In this document: in pieces, positions 12,680 through 24,697 of the stretch | Layout of the letters: each line of letters starts with the position of its first letter | How positions within the stretch are numbered: position 1 is the stretch's first letter | Assembly (NCBI GenBank): GCA_027257055.1 | Contig: JAPVLO010001728.1 | Coordinates: 1-64,000 of the forward strand | Direction of reading: 5' to 3' | Source of the DNA: Cephalopachus bancanus | Lineage: Eukaryota > Chordata > Mammalia > Primates > Tarsiidae | DNA length: 64,000 bases | Position numbers and translations under genes: made by a program | The notes under the pieces: generated by a model | Database searches by the model: none | What the model was told of the DNA's origin: nothing | Seen by the model: the letters and a program-made list of their open reading frames with translations, nothing else

Positions 12680-12962
12680 TTTTTTTTTTGATTTGTAGTC
12701 ATACTCATTCGCCCAGACTGGAGTCCAGTGGCCGCTCTCGGTCCCTATAACCTCGCCTGCTGGGATCTGGTGATCATTCAGCCTCAGCTTTCCAAGTAGC
12801 CGAAATTGCAGGCATGCGCTACAAAGCCCGTCTGATTTTTATTTGATTGATTGTAGAGATAAAGTGTCGCTGCCCAGGCGGGTCTCAAACCCAGGGCTCA
12901 GGCAATCGACACACCTCAGCTTCCCAAAGGCGGGGATTACAAGCTGAGCCACCAGGCCGTCT
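12680..12962 (-). mobile_element. Alu-like dimeric SINE (S4, shared tail site)
   Basis: Same junctions as S3 (TTATTATAA then poly-T on the left; CTATTTTAAT on the right), so it is the paralogous copy. It is more diverged (ATTTGTAGTCATACTCATTCG at its 3' end). Confidence 0.88.
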
Positions 12963-14767
12963 ATTTTAATATTTTAAAAAATGTGTAGTACAATTCAGTG
13001 TTAGATATACAAACATTGATTAGGCAGGGTCCCTTGTTGATGAGGTATGCCCCTCCCTTCCTTTGCAGTATCCCTCCACTGCCAATCTCACACCTCCCCC
13101 TAAACAGTCTTCCACTACTGCCAATCACTTTCTTACAGCACTATAAGTGATCAAGTTCAGCTCAAGGGTGAGAACATATGGAACTCTGTTCTTTTTTACT
13201 GTGATAAATCACTGAAAATGACCTACCTCATATCCATCAAACATTCGGCAAAATCCTTCTATCTGTCATTTTTTATGGCTGCATTATATTCCACTGTGTA
13301 CATACCACATTTATTTTTCCATTCCAGCTTTGATGGGCAACATGGTTGGTACCATGTCTTTTTGCAATTGTGATTAGAGCTGCAAAAAACATACTGGTGC
13401 AGGTATATTTTTGGTAAAATAATTTGATTTCCTCCAGGTATATTCTCTACAGGGGAATTACTGAATCACATGGTAGGTCAAGATCTTGTCCCTTTAAAAA
13501 CCACCACACTGTTTTCCAAAGATGTTGCTCTACTTTTCAGTCCACATGCAGTGTAGAAGCATTTATTTCTTCCCAAATCCTGACCTGCATCTGTTATTGT
13601 GGTTTTTATTAATGATGTCCAGTCTTACAGGCGGTATGTGGTATTTCATAGTGGTTTCATTTGCATTTCGTTTAGGATGAATGGTGATGAGCAATTTTCA
13701 TGTGTCTGCTGGCTGCTTGTACCTCTTATGAAAAGTGTCCTATCAAGTATTTTGCACACTTTTCAAGGGGAATGTTTGTGTGATTTTTCTGAGTGTTTGA
13801 GTTTCTTGTAGATCCTAAATGTTATACCTATTTACAGATATGTGGAAAATCGTTTTTCCCATTCTGTTGGCTGTATTCCTGCTCTTCTGATGGTTTCATT
13901 TGTTTAGCAGACGTATATTAATTTGATGAGATCCCACTTGTCTAACTTATTTCTTAAGGCATGGGTATTTAGGTCTCTCAATAGTAATTAGTTGCCAGTT
14001 CCAGTTTCCCTAATAGTGTCTCCTGAGTTTTCTAAGACTATTGTAATCTGGACTTTTACGTTTAGGTCTTTGATGCATTTAGAGTCAATGTGTATGGTGA
14101 TAGATATGGGTCCTGTTTCAGTCTTGTGCATGTTGTCAGTCTTTTCCCAGCACCATTTACTGAATATATTCTAAATTACCCAGTGGGTCTTGGAGGTTTT
14201 TTCAAAGATGAGTGGGTTGAGAATTTAAGGATTTCATTCTCTGTCCTGATTCATTGGCCTATGGACCTATCCTTGTACCAACACCAGGCTGTGTTTATTA
14301 CTGTAAACATATAGTAAAATTTGAAGTCTGGAACTGCGATAGCTCCTGCTTTGCTTCTTTTGATAAGATTCTTTGGTTATTCATGATTGTTTATGGTTTC
14401 ATATGAATTCTTTATTGTAATTTCCTGGTCTGAGAAGAAGGATGTTAACTTAATGGTTATTTCATTGAATCTGTAGATGGACTAAAAGACTAATTTTTAC
14501 ATTAATAGAGGTAAGAAAAGGCAAGGAGACAAGCATGTCTAATTGTCATTTATGACAGCAGCCTCAGAACTTTGACATTATAATGGGGGGGTCCCTTGAC
14601 TACTGAGAAATCCTTAGGCTTCAAGCACTTGTGTACAGTGTTCTCCCAAATGCGGTAGACATGCTGGATTTCAATCCCAAGAAGTGCAGAGAACCATGTG
14701 TTCACACCTACCCAAAAATTTCTCCAGGGTTAAGTGACTATTCAAGTATCCTCTAAACGAGGTAGTC

Positions 14768-14843
14768 TTTTTTTAAAAAGCAGTCTTTATTGAGAGTACT
14801 GAGAAACTCTCAAACTGGGAGGGGATTCGAGGGGGTCGCCCTA
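14768..14843 (-). pseudogene. Mini polyadenylated cDNA fragment, unit 3
   Basis: About 76 bp flanked by GAGGTAGTC (14,759-14,767) and GATTAGTC (14,844-14,851). On the - strand it ends CTCAATAAAGACTGC followed by an A-rich tail. The short size, poly-A, A-signal and flanking repeat are those of a severely 5'-truncated retropseudogene. Confidence 0.8.
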
Positions 14844-17340
14844 GATTAGTCTTTTATTATTATGTTCATGGAGTCCTGTTGGAGCTTGGTTATAGAAAAA
14901 CCAAATAATATTTTAACACCTTCTTTAGCTTAGAAGCTTTTGGATGTTTTTAGTATTGTGTAACAGACTTTGAGCAGATTTTCCTACAGAATTTCAACAT
15001 TGCTTTTGCTAAGAACATAATCAATTTCAGAATTTTCAATTATCTAATTTTTATACTAAAGAAGTGCCCAAATGCTTACTATTTGGTAAATCTTCATGTT
15101 ATTTTGGTTTATATATATTGTGCCCCAAATTCTCTTTTCCTCTGTGCCTCAATTTTAAATGCTTGGTGTTCAAAAGTATCAGATTAATCGGATCCTTTGT
15201 TGCAGAGTACAGTATTATGTCTTAGGTAGAGAAAATACTAGGAGATTCAATGGAAATACTATTTTAAAATATAAATTGAGTTAAAATATAAAGGGAATGT
15301 GATTTTATATTTCCTTCAAATATATAAGGAAAACTTTTGTATAAGGATTGCGCATCAGTAACCTTTAATCAATTTTAGCAAGCAGAAAATACAGAGTGCC
15401 CCAATAAAATGTCCACCAATTTTAAGAATGGAAAAAGTTGTATTAAATTATGATACTGTTTTATTTTCTAAAGTTTTTAAGATTTATTTTGCATTCTAAC
15501 TTCTGAATAGCTCTTAGGTACAATGAATATCAAGGTTCAGTTTTCTAAGAATGATATTGATCTGTAATCTTAACAAGTTTCAATTTGGTCAGAATAAAAC
15601 ATTCAGAATTTATGTGAGAAACACTGTAGTTGTCAATTTTGAAGGCAGAATTATGCCATGTATTCCAACGTATTAAAAGGAATAGGGTTTATCATTGGAA
15701 TATTATACTATTCTTAGAAAATCAATCCCTGCATAATGAACATTTTTATGCCACCCCCGAATTGTATCAATTTTTAAAGTAAAAAACAAAAAAAAGTAGA
15801 ATAAATAAAGTTAGATGCATGTTTTAGAGCTTTCATTTATTTATTTAGTTAATTATTTATTTTAATTTTTTTAAAATGTGAGGTACAGTTCAGAGTTAGA
15901 TATACAAACATTGAGTATGCAGTGTCTTTGGTTGATGAGGTATGTGCCTCCCTTCTTTTGCAGTATCCCTCCACTGCCAATCTCACCCCTCGCCCTAAAC
16001 AGTTTTTCACTACTGCCAATCACTTTCTTACAGCACTATAAGTGATCAAGTTCAGCTAATAAGTGAGAACATATGGAACTCTCTTCTTTGATTCTATGAG
16101 AAATCACTGAAAATGACCTACCTCATATCCATCAAACATTCTGCAAAATCCTTATATCTGTCCTTTTTTGGCTGAATAATATTCCACTGTGTATATACCA
16201 CATTCATTTTATCCATTCCAGCTTTGATGAGCAACATGGTGGATACCATGGTTTTTTTTTTTTTTTGCAATTGTGATTAGAGCTCAAAAAACATACTGAT
16301 GCAGGTATCTTTTTGATAAAATTATTTGAGTTCCTGCAGGTATATTCTCTACAGGGGGCAATTGTTAGGTCAATATCTGAGTCACATGTTAGGTCAATAT
16401 CTTGTCCCTTTACAAAGCACCACACTGTTTTCCAAAGATGTTGCTCTATTTTTCAGTCCATATTCAGTGTAGAAGCATTTATTTCTTCAAAAATCCTGAC
16501 CTGCATCTGTTATTGTTTGTTATATTAATGATGGTCAATCTTACAGGGTTATGTTGTATTTCAAATTGGTTTCATTTGCATTTCTTCGATGATGAGTGAG
16601 GCTGAGTAATTTTCATGTGTCTACCTGCTGCCCATATCTCTTCTTATGAAAAGTGTCCGATCACATATTTTGCACACTTTTCAAAGGGGATGTTTGTCTG
16701 ATTTTTCTGAGTGTTTGAGTTTTTTGTAGATCCTAGATGTTATGGCTTTTTACATATATAGAGGTGGAGCATCGTTTTTCCCATTCTGTTGGCTGTATCC
16801 CTGCTCTTCTGATGGTTTCTTTGTTTTGCAGAAGTTTACTAATTTGATGGGATCCCACTTGTCTAACTTACTTCTTAAGGCATGGTTATTTAGGGCTCCG
16901 AAGATGAATTAGTTTTTGGTTCCAGTTTCCCTAATGGAGTCGCCTGCGTTTTCTAAGATTATTATAATTTGGTGTTTTACGTTTAGGTGTTTTGATATAT
17001 TTAGAGTTAATGTGTATGTTGATATTTAGGGGTCCTGTTTAAGCTATGTTCATGTTGTCCACCTTTCACAGCACCATTTACTATATATGCTCTCCATTAC
17101 CAAGTGGCTCTTGGAGGTTTTTTCAAAGATGAGTTGGTTGAGAATTTGAGGATTTCAATCTCTGTCCTGTTTCATTGGCCAATGAACCTATTTTTGTACC
17201 AATACAAGGCTTCGTTGATTATTGCAAAAATATTGTAAAGTTTGAAGTCTGGAACAGTGTTAACTCCTGCTTTGTTTTTTTATTTTTTGATAAGATTCTT
17301 TTGGATATTCTTGATTTTTTATGTTTAAAAATGAATTCTT

Positions 17341-17624
17341 TCTCTTTTTTTGAGTTGGATTCTCACTCTGTCCCCTAGAGAGGAGTGCAGTGGCCGCTCC
17401 TGGCTACTGCAGCCTTGACCTGCTGGGCTACGACTGTCATTCCACCTCAGCCTTCCAATTAGCCTGATTTACAGGCATGCGCTACCACGCCCGGCCAATT
17501 TTTGATTTATTGTAGAGATTAGTGCTCACTGCCCAGGCGGATCACAAACCTGTGGGCTCAGGCAATCCACTCACCTCAGACTCCCAAAGGTGCGGGATTA
17601 CAGGCTGAGCCACCAAGTCCAGTT
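17341..17624 (-). mobile_element. Alu-like dimeric SINE (S5, shared site)
   Basis: Occupies the shared ATGAATTCTT site in unit 4, which recurs as ATGAATTCTT on the right flank (about 17,628). The left junction has acquired extra T/C residues. Full dimer. Confidence 0.9.
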
Positions 17625-17991
17625 CATATGAATTCTTTATTGTAATTTCCAAGTTTGAGAAGAATGATGTTAACTTAATGGGTCATTTCATTGAATCTGT
17701 AGATTGCCTAAAAGGCTTCTTTTTACATTAAAGAGGTAAACAAAGCCAGGGAAAAACGAATGTCAAATTGTCATTTATGACATCAGCCTCAGAACTTTGA
17801 CATAATAATTGGAGGGGACTTGACTACTGAGCAATCCTTAGGCTTCAAAGGCTTGTGTACAGTGCTCTGATAAATGCCTTAGACATGGTGGATTTCATTC
17901 CCAAGAAGTGAAGAAAACCATGTGGTCACACCAATCCAAAATCTTCTCCAGGGATAAGTGACCATTCAACAATCCACTAAACGTGGGAGTC

Positions 17992-18070
17992 CTTTATTTT
18001 TGTAATGCAGTATTTATTGAGAGGACAGAGAGACACCCAAACTGAATGGGGACACAAGGGGGTTGCCCAC
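17992..18070 (-). pseudogene. Mini polyadenylated cDNA fragment, unit 4
   Basis: The poly-A is degenerate (CTTTATTTTTGTAATGC on the + strand). The A-signal is kept (CTCAATAAATACTGC on the - strand). Flanks GTGGGAGTC and GAGGGTACTC are decayed copies of the direct repeat. Confidence 0.75.
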
Positions 18071-20858
18071 GAGGGTACTCTTTTATTATTATGGTAACCG
18101 AATCCGGTTGGAGCTTGGTTATAGCACAACCACATACTATTTTAGCCTTTCTTTAGTTTAGAAACTTTTGGATGTTTTCAGTACTATGAAAGAGCCTTTG
18201 AGCCGTTTTCTTAACAGGATTTGAACATTGCTTTAGCTGAGATCACCGTCAATTTTTTATAATTTTCAGTTATCTAAATTTTTATACTAATGAGGAGCCC
18301 AAATACTTACAACTTTGTAAATCTCCATGTTATTTTGGTTTACGTATGTTGGGCCCCATATTCTGTTTTTTTCTGTGTGCCTGATTTTAAATGCTTGGCG
18401 ATTAAAAGTGTCAGATTAATCATATAATTTTTTGCAGAGTATAGCATTATGTCTTAGGTAGAGAAAATACAGGGGGATTAAATGGAAATACCCTTTTAAC
18501 AATATAAATTGGGTTGAAATATAAAGGGAATGTGATTTTATATTTCCTTCAAATATATAAGAAAAATTTTTCTCTAAGGATTGCACATCTGAAACATTTA
18601 ATCAAAATTAACAAGCAGAAAATAAGGAGTGAACCAAGAAAATGTACACAAATTTTCAGAATGCAAAAAGCTGTATTGAATTAGGATACTGTTTTATTTT
18701 CGAAAACTTTTAAGATTTATTATGCATTCTGCCTTCTCAATAGCACTTAGGTACACTGAACCTCAAGGTTTAGTTATCTAAGAATGACATAGATTGGGAA
18801 TCTCAGCAAGTTGCAATTTAGGCAGAATAAAACATTCAGAATTTTTGTGAGAAAAAATGTAGTTGTCAATTTTGAAGGCAGGATTGTACCATGTATTCTA
18901 ACGTATTAACAGGAAAGGGAGTTACCTTTGGAGTATTATACACTTCTTCAAAAATCAATCCCTGCATAGTGAACATTTCTAGGTCCAACCCTGAATTGTA
19001 ACTATTTTCATAATGAAAAATAAAAATAAAAAATAGTATAAACAAATAAAGTCAGTTACATGTTTTACAACTTTCATTTATTTATTTATTTAATTATTTA
19101 TTTTAATTTTTTGAAAAATGTGGGATACAATTCAGAGTTAGATATACAACCATTGATCATGTAGTATCCCTGGTTGATGAGGTATGCTGCTCACTTCCTT
19201 AGTAGTCCCTCTGCTTCCAATCTCACTAAACAGATTTCCATGACTGACAATCACTTTCTTACAGCACTATAAGTGATCAAGCTCAGTTCATGAGTGAGAA
19301 CATATGGAACTCTGATGTTTGTTTCCGTGATAAATCACTGAAAATGACCTCCCTCATATCCAACAAACGTTCTGAAAAATCCCTATATCTGTCATTTTTT
19401 ATGGTTGCATAATATTCCACTGTGCATTTACCACATTTAGGTTATCCATTCCAGCTTTGCTGGGCAACATGGTTGGTACTATATTTCATTGCAATTCTGA
19501 TTAGGGCTGCAAGAAACATACTGGTGCAGTTATCTTTTTGGTAAAATGATTTGAGTTCCTCCAGGTATATTCTCGACAGGGGAATTACCTAGTAACATCG
19601 TAGGTCAATATCTTGTCCCTTTCCAAACCACCACACTCTTTTCCAAATGTTGCTTTGCTTTTCAGTCCACATGCAGTGTAGAAGCATTTATTTCTTCCCA
19701 AATCCTTACCTGCATCTGTTATTTTTTGTTTTATTAATGATGGCCAGTCTTACAGGGGGTATGTGGCATTTCAAAGTGGTTTCATTTGCATTTCTTTGAT
19801 GATGAGTGAGGCTTAGCAATTTTCATGTGTCTCCTTCCTGCCTGCATCTCATCTTATGAAAAGTGTCCAATCATGTATTTTGCACACTTTTCAATGGGAA
19901 TGTTTGTCTGATTTTTCTCAGTGTTGAGTTTCTCGTGAATCCTAGATGTTATGCCTTTTTACAGATATATAGGTGGAGAATCGTTTTACCATTCTGTTCC
20001 CTGTATGCCTAGTCTTCTGATGGTTTCTTTTGTTTTGCAGAAGCATATTAATTTGATGAGATCCCACTTGTCTAACTTACTTCTTAAGGCATGGGTATTG
20101 AGCGCACTTAAGAGGAATTAGTTTCCAGTTCCAGTTTCCCTAATAGTGTCTCCTGCTTTTTCTAAGATTGCTATAATTTGGTGTTTTAGGTTTATGCCTT
20201 TGATCCATTTATTGTTAATGTGTATGGTGACAGATAGGGGTCCTGTTTCAATCTTGTGCATGTTGTCAGCCTTTTCCCAGCAGCATTTACTGAATGTGTT
20301 CTCCATTAACCATTGGGTTTTGGATGATTTTTTAAAGATGAGTTGTTTGAGAATTTGAGGATTTCATTGTCTGTCCTGATCCATTGGCCTACGGACCTAT
20401 TCTTGTACAAATACCAGGCTGTGTTGATTACTGTAAACATATAGTAAGCTTTGCAGTCTGGAACTGAGATAGCTCCTGCTTCATTTATATTGATAAGATT
20501 CTTTTGTCTCTTCATGATTTTTTATGTTTTCTTATGAATACTTTATTGCAATTTCCATGTCTGAGAAGAATGATGTTAAATTAAGGGTTATTTCATTGAA
20601 TCTGTACATTGACTAAAAGGCTAATATTTACAATAAAAGAGGTAAGTAAAGTCACGGAAACAAGCATGTCAAATTGTCATTTATGAAATCAGCCTCAGAA
20701 TTTTGGTGTCACATTGGGCGGGACCTTGACTACTGAGCAATTGTTAGGCTTCAAGCATTTGTGTACAGTGCTCTGCCAAATGCAGTAGACATGACATTTC
20801 AATTATTCATTCAATATGAATGGAATAAATATTAGGCATTTCAATTATTAGTCTAAAT

Positions 20859-21821
20859 GTGAATGGACTAAATGCACCACTGAAAAGACATAGAATGGCA
20901 AAATGGATAAAATATCTTCAGGCAAAAATCTATTGCCTGCAAGAGACTCACCTCACTAGAAAGGACACCCACAGACTCAAAGTAAGAGGATGGAAAACAA
21001 ACTTTCAGGTGAACGGAATACAAAAGGAAGGAGGAGTAGCGATCTTAATTTCAAAGAAAATACCCTTCAAGCTATTAAAAATCAAAAAAGATACAGAACG
21101 CCACTACATAATGATAAAAGGCTCAATCCATCAACAAGAAATATCTATCCTAAACATATATGCACCCAACATAGGTGCGCCAACTTTCATAAAGCAACTT
21201 CTAGGAAAACTAAAGAAAGATATTGACTCTAACACCATCATAATTGGGAACTTTAGTACCCTACTCACAACCCTAGACAGATCATCAGGACAAAAAATGA
21301 GCAAGGAGATCCAGAACCTCAATGTGACTTTGGACCAAATGGACTTAATTGATACCTACAGAACACTCCATCCAAAGATCACGGAATACACATTCTACTC
21401 ATCACCGCACGGAACATATTGTAAGATCGACCACATAATTGGCCATAAATCAAGCATAAGCAAATTTAAAAGGACTGAAATTCTACCATGCACCTTCTCG
21501 GACCACAGTGGAATAAAAATAAGCATTGACACCAACAAAGTCCTCCCAAAACCCACAAAGACATGGACACTAAACAGCATGATGATAAACAACTCCTGGG
21601 TCAATGATGAAATCGAAACAGAGATCAAAGTATGCCTGGAAACAAATGAAAATGAAGAAACATCTTATCAAAATCTCTGGGATGCCTTGAAAGCTGTAGT
21701 AAGAGGGGAATTTAGATCCCTACAAACACACATGAAGAAAATGGAAGGAACAAAAAGCTGGTTCTTCGAAAGGATAAAGAAGATCAATGGTCCCCTAGCT
21801 AGACTGACCAAGAGAAAATGA
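20859..21821 (+). pseudogene. L1-B ORF2 endonuclease domain, catalytically mutated
   Basis: An open frame of 320 codons covers the APE-type endonuclease domain. Recognisable motifs are QETHL (residues 28-32), the KIDHIIG and SDHSG segments near the domain end, and the transition towards the linker. The usual GDFN motif reads GNFS, so a metal-binding aspartate is replaced by asparagine. The frame ends in AGACTGACCAAGAGAAAATGA. The missing upstream methionine region and the active-site change make it non-functional. Confidence 0.85.
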
Positions 21822-24445
21822 TAAAAAAAAAAACCAAATAAGCACAATCAGAAACACCAAAGATGAAGTCACATCTGACCCTGAAGAAATACAAAAGATC
21901 ATTAGAGACTACCACATACTCTTGTATGGAAACAAACTTGAAAACCTTAAGGAAATGGAGGACTTTCTGTCATCATACAACCTACCTAGGTTAGAACATG
22001 AAGAAATTGAGACCCTAAATAGACCAATAACAATCAAGGAAATCAACTATGTAATAAGAAAACTTTCTACATAAAAGCCCTGGTCAAGATGGCTTTCCAG
22101 CAGAATTCTACAAGACATTTAAGGAGGAGCTGATACCAATCCTACTGAATGTATTCCAGGTGATTGAAAAAGATGGAACTAACCCCAAATCATTTTACGA
22201 AGTCAACATCACATTGATACCCAAGCCAGGTAAAGATCCAACAAAGAAAGAGAACTACAGGCCAATATCTTTGATGAACATAGATGCTAAAATTCTCAAC
22301 ATGATCCTAGCAAACCGAATTCAGCAATATATCTCAAAAATCATCCATCATGACTAAGTAGGCTTCATTCCTGGGATGCAAGTCTGGTTCAACATTTGTA
22401 AAACCATAAATGTAATTAAATACATCAACAGATGTCAAAACAAAAACCACATGGTTATATCATTAGATGCAGAAAAAGCTTTTGATAAAATCCAGCACCC
22501 CTTCTTGATAAAAACCCTTGAGCATCTAGGCATACGGGGACCATACCACAAAATAGTAAAAGCCATCTATGAGAAACCCACAGCCAGCATACTCCTAAAT
22601 GGAAAAAAAGTGGAACCATTTCCCCTGAAAACTGGAACAAGACAAGGATGCCCACTCTCACTCCTCCTGTTCAACATAGTAATGGAAGTCCTGGCTCAAG
22701 CAATCAGAGAAGGAGTGGAAATCAGGGGCATCCAAAGAGGAAATAAGAAGTCAACTAATCTCTCTTTGCAGATGATATGATTTTGTACCTTGAAAACCCA
22801 GGAGAATCTGTCAAAAACCTCCTTACACTGATAAAGAATTTTGTCAAAGTCTCAGAATTCAAAATAAATGTACCAAAGAAAATCGCATTTATCTACACCA
22901 ATAATAAACAAACAAAACCCAAAAAAAAAACACAATCCCATTCACAACAGCCACACAAAAAAAGAAATACCTTGCATTTTCCCTAACAAGAGATGTGAAA
23001 GAACTTTACAACTAAAATTACAAAACACTGCTCAAAGAAATCAAAGATGACACAAACAAGTGGAAAAATATCCCATGCTCATGGTTTGGAAGAATCAACA
23101 TTGTGAAGATGTCCATCTTACCTAAGGCAATCTACAAATTCAATGCAATACTCATCAAACTACCAGCAACATTCTTCTCAGACATAGAAAAAACAACACG
23201 GGAATTCATATGGAAACACAAACGTCCAAAAATAGCCAGAACAATCCTCAGCAATAAAGCCAAAGCCAGTGGTATCACATTACCAGCCTGCAAACATTAC
23301 TATAAAGCTGTAATCATCAAAACAGCTTGGTATTGGTATAGGAACAGGCATATAGATCAATGGAATAGAACTGAGATTACAGAAGCAAAGCCTCAATTTC
23401 TCAACCAACTCATCCTCGACAATGCCCCCCCACCTACCACTGGGGAGAGGAGAACCTATTCAGTAAATGGTGCTGGGAAAACTGGCTGACCACATGCAGA
23501 AGATTGAAACAGGCCCCCTATCTATCCCCATGCACAAAGGTTAACTCCAAATGGATCAGAGACCTAAATGTAAAACCTCAAACCATAAAAACCTTAGAAA
23601 ATGAAGGAAATACTCTCATGGAAATCGGAGCTGGCATCCTATTCTTGAACAAAACCCAAAACCCATAGGTCATAAGAGAGAAGATAGACAAGTGGGACCT
23701 TATTAAACTGACAAGCTTCTTCAAAGTCACAGAAACCATCAAGAGAGCAGGGAGACAGCATACAGACGGGGAAAAAGTATTTGCCAACACCAGGTCTGAC
23801 AAAGGCGTAACATCCTGTATCTACAAGGAACTAAAACGTGCTGAAAAGAAAAAAACAACAACCCTATTATAAAATGGCAAAAGATATGAACAGACACTTC
23901 ACAAAAGAACACATCCGAGCACCCAACAAACACATGAAGAAATTTTCAACCTCACTAATCCCCGGGGAGATACAAATCAAAACCACACTGAGATACCACC
24001 TCACTCCAGTCAGAATGGCAATTATCAACAACTCAAAAAATAACAGCTGCTAGAGAGGGTGTGGCGTAAAGGGAACCCTTCTACACTGTTGGTGGGAGTG
24101 TAAACTAGTGCAACGTCTGTTGAAAGCAGTGTGGCGATTTCTAAAAGCTCTCAATATCAACCTTCCATATGACCCCAAAATTTCCCCCTACTGGAAATAT
24201 ATCCTGAAGAACTCAAATCACTCCAAAAAAAAAGATACCTGCACATGTATGTTTATCACAGCATTGTTGACAATAGCAAGAACCTGGAAACAAACATGTG
24301 CCCATCAAAAGAGGACTGGATTTTAAAAATGTGGTACATATACATGATAGAATACTATGCAGCCATAGAAAGAACAAAATCATGAATTCGCAGCAACCTG
24401 GATCCCCTAGAGTCTATAATACTGAGTGACCTCTCACAGAAACAA
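21822..24445 (+). pseudogene. L1-B ORF2 reverse transcriptase and C-terminal remnant
   Basis: Reverse transcriptase motifs are clear: [13 protein letters not shown] (about 22,257-22,295), [10 protein letters not shown] (motif A, about 22,467-22,497), GTRQGCPLS (motif B, about 22,635-22,660) and FADD (motif C, 22,765-22,776). A CAA-to-TAA stop sits at about 22,354, and a frameshift just before FADD puts that motif out of frame with motif B. C-terminal pieces at 23,103-23,489, 23,838-24,053 and 24,108-24,326 are in other frames. Not functional. Confidence 0.88.
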
Positions 24446-24697
24446 GATCCGAGTATCACATGTTCTCACCCATATAATGGACCTTGAACATCCAATGTCA
24501 TACTATAAAAAAATGACTGACGGTACTGTGAAACTATGGGGGGGGGGAATGGGATTAACAGTAGCAAATATCTGTCTGCGGAGGGGGAAATACCTCTTAT
24601 CAACAGGGTGCCTGAATGAAACATAATTGTATACCTAAACCTTAACTGTAACCCAAAAACCATAATAACAAATGATGAGTATGAAAGAACAATAAAA
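24446..24697 (+). other. L1-B 3'UTR with G-rich tract
   Basis: About 250 bp after the ORF2 remnant. It contains the G run (24,539-24,547) typical of L1 3'UTRs and the AACCTTAACTGTAACCC segment that matches the reverse complement of L1-A near 130-150. No AATAAA followed by a long A run is present at the end. Confidence 0.75.

Larger units (their letters stand above)
12623..15808 (+). repeat. Array unit 3
   Basis: The start landmark is degenerate (ATCAGTTGAATG). L1-tail part about 12,640-14,480, carrying a SINE (12,680-12,962) at the same tail position as the SINE of unit 2. Unidentified part 14,481-15,808 with the mini cDNA fragment at 14,768-14,843. Net unit length is about 2.9 kb without the SINE. 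Confidence 0.9.
15809..19050 (+). repeat. Array unit 4
   Basis: The start landmark is degenerate (GTTAGATGCATG). L1-tail part to about 17,706, with a SINE at 17,341-17,624 in the site shared with units 1, 9, 10, 11 and 13. Unidentified part 17,707-19,050, mini cDNA fragment about 17,992-18,070. A short internal repeat of the motif AGGTCAATATCTGAGTCACATG occurs near 16,365-16,400. Confidence 0.9.
20795..24697 (+). mobile_element. 5'-truncated L1 LINE (L1-B) lacking a poly-A tail
   Basis: Begins at the very start of ORF2 and runs through the 3'UTR, including a run of Gs at 24,539-24,547. Its first ~42 bp are duplicated: CATTTCAATTATT occurs at 20,795 and again at 20,837, each followed by a similar ATGAATGGA stretch. 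The 3' end passes from GAAAGAACAATAAAA directly into unit sequence with no poly-A run. I see no target-site duplication, and about 0.84 kb of the host unit is missing at the insertion point. It is more similar to L1-A than to the array's own L1 tails. Confidence 0.9.
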
